DNA of 8,053 nucleotides from Eubacterium sp. GTDB lineage: Bacteria > Bacillota > Clostridia > Lachnospirales > CAG-274. The stretch spans positions 1-8,053 of the forward strand of contig JAJBVU010000004.1 of NCBI GenBank assembly GCA_020859645.1, in the 5' to 3' direction. Shown here in pieces: positions 1 to 4,858 of this stretch. Under the pieces are notes generated by a model, which worked only from the letters and a program-made list of their open reading frames with translations, did no database searches and was not told where the DNA came from. Position numbers and translations under genes: made by a program. Each line of letters opens with the position of its first letter. Position 1 is the first letter of the stretch.

Positions 1-2
1 AA

Positions 3-272
3 ATGAATTGGCTTAACAATATGCTCTGGGGCGGCTCGGCTCTTTTGGCTTTTGAACACATTTGGCACGGTGAAATTACCCCTTGGTTTCCTTTCCTGAC
101 AAATGCCGCAAATGCCGCCGACAGGGCGGAAATGCTTTTCGAAATGGCAACAAGCGGAACGGCTATGGCAGCTGTCGTCACTGTCTTTTGGGCTTGCGGA
201 GTAATGGCGGTGAACGCCCTTCAAAAAGCAGACAGAGAGCTTTTGAAAGAGACAGCCGTAAAGGAGCGGTGA
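3..272 (+). CDS. Small unrecognised membrane protein, first gene of the lar operon
   Basis: I do not recognise this 89-residue protein and assign no function. Residues 3-22 form a weakly hydrophobic, probably membrane-inserted helix. It leads into a polar H19-I-W-H22-G-E24 cluster and an aromatic, proline-rich stretch (W28-F-P-F). Residues 40-50 are charged, and residues 51-72 are a convincing transmembrane helix followed by a charged tail rich in Lys, Arg and Glu. There is no signal-peptide cleavage site that I can see. The His/Glu cluster near the membrane could bind metal, but that is only inference. The ATG at position 3 gives a sensible N-terminus, but its ribosome binding site falls outside the window, so the start is not proven and more upstream sequence could belong to it. 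The end of this gene contains the ribosome binding site of the next gene, so the two are probably translationally coupled and made together. Confidence 0.72.
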   Translation: MNWLNNMLWGGSALLAFEHIWHGEITPWFPFLTNAANAADRAEMLFEMATSGTAMAAVVTVFWACGVMAVNALQKADRELLKETAVKER

Positions 273-275
273 AAA

Positions 276-590
276 ATGACACTTTTGATAACTGTTTTTG
301 CGGCGGTTATAACTGCCGTAATTTGGTACTGCACAGGCTTCAGCGGCAAAATGAAGCTGGGTACCCTTTGCCTTATGTATACAGGGGCATCACTTATGTG
401 GCTCGTGGACGCCGTTGTTGAATATATTGAAGTCGGTGCGGAATATTTCACCCCTGCCCCTGCGGATATGCTGAACGATGCTTATTTGGGGCTTTCCGCT
501 GCGGCTTTGGGGCTTGTGATTTGGTTCGCTGTTTTGTGCATAACCGATCCCGAAGGCAAGGTTAAAAAGGCTCTTTTGAAAAAACAATAA
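276..590 (+). CDS. Small unrecognised membrane protein, second gene of the lar operon
   Basis: This 104-residue protein appears to be an integral membrane protein with three helices: about residues 2-20, 28-47 and 69-89. It ends in a positively charged tail (K95-V-K-K, L-K-K-Q), which suggests a cytoplasmic C-terminus. An acidic patch (D45, E49, E52, E56) follows the second helix. I do not recognise the family. The start is supported by AAGGAG at 261-266, nine bases before the ATG and located inside the preceding gene, whose stop codon is only 3 bases upstream. The stop codon is 14 bases before larE, with no terminator between them, so it very probably shares the lar transcript. By context it could be a small subunit of a nickel or hydroxy-acid transporter or a membrane anchor for a lar product. 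It shows none of the features I would expect of CbiM/CbiQ-type permeases. This role is inference only. Confidence 0.75.
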   Translation: MTLLITVFAAVITAVIWYCTGFSGKMKLGTLCLMYTGASLMWLVDAVVEYIEVGAEYFTPAPADMLNDAYLGLSAAALGLVIWFAVLCITDPEGKVKKALLKKQ

Positions 591-604
591 AGGGAGACTG
601 TTTT

Positions 605-1429
605 ATGACCCTTAGTGAGAAATATGATAAACTAAAGGAATATTTGTTAAGCCTTGAAAGCGTGACAATAGCTTTTTCAGGGGGAGTTGACTCCACGTTT
701 CTGTTGAAAGCGGCTCATGATGCTTTGGGGGATAAGGCTATAGCCGTTACGGCAAAGTCCAAAGTCTTTCCCGAAAGAGAAATGAAAGAAGCCGAGGCTT
801 TCTGCAAAGAAGAAGGCATAAGACAAATTGTTTTTGGCTTCAATGAGCTTGAAATCGAGGGCTTTAAGGATAATCCCCACGACAGGTGTTATATCTGCAA
901 AAGAGAGCTTATGAGCAAAATCAAGACTGTAGCCGAGGAAAACAACCTTAATTGCGTGGCGGAAGGCTCAAATACAGACGATTTGGGCGACTACCGCCCG
1001 GGACTTCAGGCGGTTTCGGAATTAGGCATAAAAAGCCCATTGCGTTATGCCGGTCTTAACAAGACTGAAATAAGAGAGCTTTCGAAAATGATAGGTCTTA
1101 AAACCTATGACAAGCCCTCTTTCGCATGTCTTGCTTCACGCTTTCCCTACGGGGAGGAAATCACCGGGAAAAAGCTTATTATGGTTGACAGGGCGGAACA
1201 GCTTCTTCTTAATTTGGGCTTTAATCAAATTAGGGTCAGAATACAGGGCGAAACAGCGAGAATTGAAGCTTGCGAAGAGGATATTCCAAAGCTTTTTGAA
1301 AAAGATGTAAGAGAAAAAATAATACAGAAGTTTAAAAAATACGGCTTTACATATATTTCTGCGGATTTACAGGGCTACAGAACAGGCAGTATGAACGAAA
1401 CTCTGAAAGGGGCTGTAAAAAGTGGATAA
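605..1429 (+). CDS. larE: LarE, ATP-dependent sulfur transferase of nickel-pincer nucleotide synthesis
   Basis: LarE activates the carboxylates of pyridinium-3,5-biscarboxylic acid mononucleotide with ATP and converts them to thio-acids, giving the ligand that LarC later loads with nickel. It is cytoplasmic. The 274-residue length is normal for the family. Residues 25-31 are the PP-loop of ATP pyrophosphatases (SGGVDST). Residues 120-130 contain the conserved EGSNTDD motif, and C175 in the PSFACLASR segment sits where Lactobacillus plantarum LarE has its sacrificial Cys176. A further pair, C95 and C98 in RCYICK, would make three cysteines at the active site. Family work has proposed that three-cysteine LarE proteins use an iron-sulfur cluster or persulfide instead of sacrificing their own cysteine; that this copy does so is inference. 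The ATG is preceded by AGGGAG at 591-596, 8 bases away. The end overlaps larB by 8 bases, consistent with coupled translation. Confidence 0.95.
   Translation: MTLSEKYDKLKEYLLSLESVTIAFSGGVDSTFLLKAAHDALGDKAIAVTAKSKVFPEREMKEAEAFCKEEGIRQIVFGFNELEIEGFKDNPHDRCYICKRELMSKIKTVAEENNLNCVAEGSNTDDLGDYRPGLQAVSELGIKSPLRYAGLNKTEIRELSKMIGLKTYDKPSFACLASRFPYGEEITGKKLIMVDRAEQLLLNLGFNQIRVRIQGETARIEACEEDIPKLFEKDVREKIIQKFKKYGFTYISADLQGYRTGSMNETLKGAVKSG
1406..1424 (+). promoter_or_regulatory. Ribosome binding site and GTG start of larB
   Basis: AAAGGGG at 1406-1412 lies 9 bases before a GTG at 1422. It sits inside the last codons of larE. Translation from this GTG gives the N-terminus MDKAELNRLL, which matches the typical beginning of LarB proteins, and no ATG nearby would do so. 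This decides the start of larB and its 8-base overlap with larE. Confidence 0.75.
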
Positions 1430-2168
1430 AGCGGAACTTAACAGACTTCTTTATGCAGTGGCTGAAGGGAAAATCACCCCGGAGGAAGCGGCGGTTAAGC
1501 TTAAAACAGAGCCCTTTGAGGATTTGGGCTTTGCTAAGCCCGACCACCACAGAAAAATCAGACAGGGAGCCGGAGAGGTTATTTACGGAGCGGGAAAAAC
1601 CGCTGAGCAGATCGGCGAAATCTGCCGATCCCTTGTTAAAGGCGGTCAGAAAAACGTTCTTATAACAAGGCTTGACGGCGATAAAGCGGACATTTTGAAA
1701 ACCCTTATTGATTTTAATTATTATGAGACAGGTAAAATCGCTGTTGTGGGGAATATGCCCGAACCGGACACAGAGGGGACAGTTCTTGTAGCCACAGGGG
1801 GAACAAGCGACCTTTACGCCGCCGAAGAAGCGGCTTTAACAGCCGAATTTTTAGGCAGTCGGGTTGAACGGCTCTATGACGTAGGTGTAGCCGGCATTCA
1901 CAGGCTTCTTGCCCATACGGATAAAATTATGAATGCAAAGGTAATAATTGCCATAGCCGGAATGGAAGGGGCTTTGGCAAGCGTAATCGGCGGTATTGCC
2001 GACTGCCCTGTTATAGCCGTGCCTACAAGCGTAGGCTACGGAGCGGCTTTCGGCGGCTTGGCGGCACTGCTCGCAATGCTTAACTCCTGTGCCAGCGGCG
2101 TCAGTGTTGTAAACATAGACAACGGCTTCGGAGCAGGGTATTTGGCAAATATGATTAACCATATGTGA
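1422..2168 (+). CDS. larB: LarB, nicotinic acid adenine dinucleotide carboxylase/hydrolase
   Basis: LarB starts nickel-pincer nucleotide synthesis. It carboxylates the pyridinium ring of nicotinic acid adenine dinucleotide at C5 and cleaves the phosphoanhydride, yielding pyridinium-3,5-biscarboxylic acid mononucleotide and AMP. The protein has 248 residues, the usual length. Residues 1-100 are the LarB-specific N-terminal part, opening with a helical segment (ITPEEAAVKL) and containing the RQGAGEVIYGAGKT region at 47-60. Residues 105-245 resemble the PurE carboxylase fold: VATGGTSD at 123-130, IAGMEGALASVIGG at 178-191, and PTSVGYGAAFGG at 201-212. C223 in the LNSCASG segment is placed like Cys221 of the L. 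plantarum enzyme, which forms a covalent adduct with the substrate. The start is a GTG with its own ribosome binding site inside larE. Its product is the substrate of LarE, encoded immediately upstream. Confidence 0.95.
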   Translation: MDKAELNRLLYAVAEGKITPEEAAVKLKTEPFEDLGFAKPDHHRKIRQGAGEVIYGAGKTAEQIGEICRSLVKGGQKNVLITRLDGDKADILKTLIDFNYYETGKIAVVGNMPEPDTEGTVLVATGGTSDLYAAEEAALTAEFLGSRVERLYDVGVAGIHRLLAHTDKIMNAKVIIAIAGMEGALASVIGGIADCPVIAVPTSVGYGAAFGGLAALLAMLNSCASGVSVVNIDNGFGAGYLANMINHM

Positions 2169-2207
2169 AATTGAAAAAGTTATATAAAGAAAGGCAGGTA
2201 AAATTTT

Positions 2208-3332
2208 ATGGCTTATTTAGGTGAAGAAATTAAAAAACTGGGCTTCGGCTTAATGCGTCTGCCCCAAAAGGACGGAGCAATAGACATTGAACAGACAAAG
2301 GTTATGGTAGATAAATTTCTGGAACAGGGCTTTACATATTTTGACACAGCCTGGGCGTATGCCGGAAGCGAGGACGCCATCAGACAGGCACTTGTGGAGA
2401 GATACCCCAGAGACAAATTTCAGCTTGCCACGAAAAACGCAGCATGGATAAACTGCAAAACAAGAGAGGACGCAATCAATCAGTTCGAAACATCTCTTAA
2501 GCAGACAGGCGCAGGCTATTTTGACTTTTATCTTCTCCATAATTTAGGCGAACACAGAACTAAGTTTTTCGATGACTTTAAGCTTTGGGACTTCGTCCGG
2601 GAAAAGAAGGCTGAAGGGCTTATTAAACACGTTGGCTTTTCATTCCACTCAACCCCCGAAGAGCTTGAGGAAATTTTAAATAATCACCCTGAAATGGAAT
2701 TTGTTCAGCTTCAGATTAACTATGCCGACTGGGAGAACCCTGCCATTCAGTCAAGGGGCTGTTATGAGGTGGCAAGAAAGCACAACAAGCCCGTAATTAT
2801 TATGGAGCCTGTTAAGGGCGGAACCCTTGCCAACCCTCCCGAGAGCGTAGAAAAAATATTCAAGGCGGCTGACAGCAAGGCTTCAAGCTCCTCATGGGCT
2901 ATAAGATTTGCTGCGGATTTAGACGGAATTATCACCGTTCTTTCGGGTATGAGCAATATCGAGCAAATGGAGGACAATCTTTCATATATGAAGGACTTCA
3001 AAAAGCTTTCAGACAGCGAAAGGGAAACCCTTAACAAGGCAAGAGAAGCCTTAAACGCCATTCCCTTAATTCCTTGTACAACCTGCAACTACTGCGCTAA
3101 GGTCTGCCCCAAAAACATAGGCATTTCGGGAACCTTTACCGCTATGAATATTTTCAAGCTTTACGGCGACGAGACAGGGGCAAGGCACCAGGAAGACTGG
3201 CTTGTTTCCGGTCATCAGAAGGCAAGAGCTAACGAGTGTATAAAGTGCGGAAAGTGTGAGGAAGCCTGTCCTCAGCACATTAAAATAAGAGACGAGCTTG
3301 AAAATGCGGTAAAATTTTTTATTAATGGATAA
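2208..3332 (+). CDS. Aldo/keto reductase with C-terminal double [4Fe-4S] ferredoxin domain
   Basis: This 374-residue protein is a two-part oxidoreductase. Residues about 8-285 are an aldo/keto reductase barrel with the full catalytic tetrad in place: D46 and Y51 (DTAWAY), K76 (ATKNA) and H111 (LLHN). Residues 290-301 (CTTCNYCAKVCP) and 344-355 (CIKCGKCEEACP) each carry the Cx2Cx2Cx3CP pattern of a bacterial ferredoxin, so two [4Fe-4S] clusters are expected. The family occurs widely in anaerobes and its substrates are mostly unknown. No signal peptide is seen, so it should be cytoplasmic. It begins 39 bases after larB and ends 24 bases before larC. Its start has a moderate ribosome binding site (AAAGGCAGG, 2190-2198) 9 bases before the ATG. 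Because NPN enzymes interconvert 2-hydroxy acids, a reductase that links hydroxy acid and keto acid (or aldehyde) pools to ferredoxin is an attractive idea, but the sequence does not prove it. Confidence 0.9.
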   Translation: MAYLGEEIKKLGFGLMRLPQKDGAIDIEQTKVMVDKFLEQGFTYFDTAWAYAGSEDAIRQALVERYPRDKFQLATKNAAWINCKTREDAINQFETSLKQTGAGYFDFYLLHNLGEHRTKFFDDFKLWDFVREKKAEGLIKHVGFSFHSTPEELEEILNNHPEMEFVQLQINYADWENPAIQSRGCYEVARKHNKPVIIMEPVKGGTLANPPESVEKIFKAADSKASSSSWAIRFAADLDGIITVLSGMSNIEQMEDNLSYMKDFKKLSDSERETLNKAREALNAIPLIPCTTCNYCAKVCPKNIGISGTFTAMNIFKLYGDETGARHQEDWLVSGHQKARANECIKCGKCEEACPQHIKIRDELENAVKFFING

Positions 3333-3356
3333 TCTGAAATCCACAGGAGCAAACTT

Positions 3357-4589
3357 ATGAAAACTTTATATATTGAGTGTAATATGGGTGCTGCGGGGGA
3401 TATGCTTACGGCGGCTCTTCTTGAGCTTCTTCCGGAGCCGGATAAATTTGTTGACAAATTAAACAGCCTAGAAATTCCCGGGGTTAAAATCGAAAAAGAA
3501 CTGACCCAAAAATGCGGAATATGGGGTACTCACATAAAAGTCAGCGTAAACGGCGCCGAAGAAAATGAGCATATGCATCATCACGAGCATACACCCGAAC
3601 ACCATCATGAGCATAGCCATGATCACCACGAACACAGTCACGAACATCATCACCACCACAGCAGTCTCCACGATGTTGAGCATATAATCGGTCATTTAAA
3701 CATATCCGAAAAGGTGAAAAATGACGCAAAGGCTGTCTATTCTCTCATTGCGGAGGCTGAAAGCAAAGCCCACAACTGCGAAATTAACCAAATACACTTC
3801 CACGAGGTGGGAACAATGGACGCCGTTGCCGATGTTGTAAGCGTATGTATGCTTATAGATGAGCTGGGAGTGGAAAATATTATTGCGTCGCCTGTAAATG
3901 TGGGAAGCGGTCAGGTAAAATGCGCCCACGGAATTCTTCCCGTTCCGGCTCCGGCAACAGCCTATATTTTAAGAGATGTGCCCATTTATAACAATGGCAT
4001 TAAAAGCGAGCTTTGCACCCCCACAGGGGCGGCGCTTCTTAAATATTTTGCAAAGGAATTTAAGCCTATGCCTGTTATGAAGGTGGAAAAAGTCGGCTGC
4101 GGCTTCGGAACAAAGGACTTTGAAGAAGCCAACTGTGTCAGGGCATTCTTAGGGGAAGGTGAAGGCAAAACCGATAAAATTATTGAGCTTTCCTGCAATG
4201 TGGACGATATGACAGGGGAAAGAATTGCCTTTGCGTCTGAGAGAATTTTCGAAGCCGGAGCCGTTGAGGTTTTTACAACGCCCATAGGTATGAAAAAGAA
4301 CCGTCCGGGAATTATTCTCACCGCCTTCTGCTTTGAAGATAAAAGGGAAAGTATTTTAAAGGCTATATTTAAATACACCTCAACAATAGGCATAAGAGAA
4401 AATGTTATGAACAGATATGTTCTTAACAGAAGCGAGGACATTATAGAAACAAAATACGGAAGCATAAGGGTCAAAAAATCCGAGGGCTACGGCGTTTCCA
4501 AAACAAAAGCCGAGTTTGACGATTTGGCTGAAGCCGCCCTTGAAAACAATATTGACATTTCAGAGGTTCTTCAAAACGGCTTTAAATAA
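3357..4589 (+). CDS. larC: LarC, CTP-dependent nickel insertase (cyclometallase) for the nickel-pincer nucleotide
   Basis: LarC finishes the cofactor by inserting nickel into pyridinium-3,5-bisthiocarboxylic acid mononucleotide, using CTP, and forming the carbon-nickel bond. It has 410 residues. The N-terminal domain opens with the family hallmark NMGAAGDM (9-16). A loop at 72-101 is 19/30 histidine. It is followed by IHFHEVGTMDAVAD (146-159), another possible metal-binding segment, and by ELCTPTGAALL (218-228). The C-terminal domain starts near NVDDMTGE (281-288) and continues through TPIGMKKNRPG (308-318). In L. plantarum the N- and C-terminal parts lie in two frames joined by ribosomal frameshifting; here one continuous frame encodes both. 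The start is fixed by AGGAG at 3345-3349, 7 bases before the ATG. A tandem TAA TAA ends the gene, followed within about 15 bases by a terminator, so it is the last gene of the operon. Confidence 0.95.
   Translation: MKTLYIECNMGAAGDMLTAALLELLPEPDKFVDKLNSLEIPGVKIEKELTQKCGIWGTHIKVSVNGAEENEHMHHHEHTPEHHHEHSHDHHEHSHEHHHHHSSLHDVEHIIGHLNISEKVKNDAKAVYSLIAEAESKAHNCEINQIHFHEVGTMDAVADVVSVCMLIDELGVENIIASPVNVGSGQVKCAHGILPVPAPATAYILRDVPIYNNGIKSELCTPTGAALLKYFAKEFKPMPVMKVEKVGCGFGTKDFEEANCVRAFLGEGEGKTDKIIELSCNVDDMTGERIAFASERIFEAGAVEVFTTPIGMKKNRPGIILTAFCFEDKRESILKAIFKYTSTIGIRENVMNRYVLNRSEDIIETKYGSIRVKKSEGYGVSKTKAEFDDLAEAALENNIDISEVLQNGFK
3570..3659 (+). repeat. Histidine-coding low-complexity tract in larC with a tandem 7-residue repeat
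   Basis: Codons 72-101 of larC contain 19 histidines, with Glu, Ser and Asp as the main spacers. Within it, two adjacent 21-base units (3609-3629 and 3630-3650) encode EHSHDHH and EHSHEHH. All seven codon pairs differ at the third base, and only one of those differences changes the amino acid. The tract lies in a loop between conserved LarC segments and probably binds or buffers nickel, as histidine-rich loops do in other nickel-handling proteins; that role is inferred. Confidence 0.85.
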
Positions 4590-4605
4590 TAAAAAAGCAG
4601 GAATT

Positions 4606-4673
4606 TCAACCCGAATAATAAAATTTTTCAATAATGTTGAAAGATTTGAAAAATTTGGGTTGATTTTTATTTT
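4606..4673 (+). terminator. Rho-independent terminator of the lar operon
   Basis: A two-part stem is seen. TCAACCC (4606-4612) pairs with GGGTTGA (4657-4663), and AAATTTTTCAA (4621-4631) pairs exactly with TTGAAAAATTT (4646-4656). An 8-base bulge (4613-4620) lies on the left arm and the loop is 4632-4645. The stem is followed directly by TTTTTATTTT (4664-4673). It starts 17 bases after the larC stop. The long AU-rich inner stem and the bulge make it weaker than a compact GC-rich terminator, so some read-through into the tkt leader is possible. Confidence 0.75.
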
Positions 4674-4688
4674 AGGTTCTTGTAATAT
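4660..4688 (+). promoter_or_regulatory. Candidate sigma-70-type promoter for the tkt leader and tkt
   Basis: TTGATT (4660-4665) and TAATAT (4683-4688) are separated by 17 bases, each matching the consensus at four of six positions. Initiation about 7 bases later would place the transcript start near 4695, just before the first paired base of the structured leader, which supports the assignment. The -35 overlaps the terminator of the preceding operon. In AU-rich DNA such matches arise by chance, so confidence is moderate. Confidence 0.45.
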
Positions 4689-4697
4689 AAAATAAAA

Positions 4698-4813
4698 GCG
4701 TTCTCAACGGACAATCAGGCGGGCAAGCTTGCCTGCGCAGCCGGTTATCCGTTAGAGAAGTTGCTGCAGTCAACTTTTACAGCTTTGCAGACAGGTGGGA
4801 ATGTGCGAAGCTC
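4698..4813 (+). ncRNA. Candidate structured leader RNA upstream of transketolase, class not recognised
   Basis: Three paired elements follow one another. Element A: TTCTC-AACGGA (4701-4711) pairs with TCCGTT-A-GAGAA (4748-4759, one bulged A). It encloses a 7-bp inner hairpin, GCGGGCA (4719-4725) with TGCCTGC (4730-4736), capped by AGCT and containing one G-U pair. Element B: AAGTTG (4758-4763) with CAACTT (4771-4776), sharing two bases with A. Element C: AGCTTTGCA (4781-4789) with TGCGAAGCT (4804-4812), containing one U-G pair, with a purine-rich 14-base loop (4790-4803). About 30 bases then lead to the strong ribosome binding site of tkt. The segment is visibly richer in G and C than the flanking DNA. 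Element C has no good U-tract after it, so if the RNA regulates, control of translation or an unseen switch is more likely than simple termination. It does not match TPP, T-box, ZTP, THF, SAM or c-di-GMP patterns that I know. A free small RNA is an alternative. Confidence 0.5.
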
Positions 4814-4843
4814 TTTATTCAGATTATATTTTGAAAAAACAAA

Positions 4844-4858
4844 AGGAGGATTAAAATG
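4844..4858 (+). promoter_or_regulatory. Strong ribosome binding site and start of tkt
   Basis: AGGAGG at 4844-4849 is a perfect Shine-Dalgarno core, 6 bases before the ATG at 4856, in an unstructured A-rich context. It is the strongest site in the window, consistent with high expression of a central metabolic enzyme. AAAAG (4841-4845) could pair weakly with CTTTT (4774-4778) in the leader, giving a possible but thin route to translational control. Confidence 0.85.

Noticed and set aside
83..421. A 112-residue frame overlapping the two small membrane protein genes
   Set aside because: It is Arg/Cys/Gly-rich with no membrane or domain pattern and lacks a ribosome binding site. The alternative frames give coherent membrane proteins with good start signals.
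2171..2190. A promoter in the larB-reductase gap (TTGAAA followed by TATAAA)
   Set aside because: The two elements are only 6 bases apart, far from the 16-18 needed, and the gap is only 39 bases.
3986..4474. A 162-residue open frame on the minus strand within larC
   Set aside because: It lies fully antisense to conserved larC codons, is Leu/Ser/Pro-rich as expected of a shadow frame, and has no ribosome binding site or family resemblance.
4790..4812. A T-box antiterminator, because AGGTGGGAATGTGCG loosely resembles the T-box consensus AGGGTGGNACCGCG
   Set aside because: The match needs gaps and mismatches, no stem I with a specifier loop is visible, and no terminator with a U-tract follows. 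The gene is also not an amino-acid or aminoacyl-tRNA gene.
4791..4812. A ZTP (pfl) riboswitch core, because of ACAGGTGGGAA
   Set aside because: The partner CCACC or CCGCC segment and the GACTGGCG motif are missing; the resemblance is limited to one short purine-rich string.
4695..4855. A TPP riboswitch, suggested because transketolase uses thiamine diphosphate
   Set aside because: The conserved CTGAGA and ACCTGATC-type segments of the TPP aptamer are absent.
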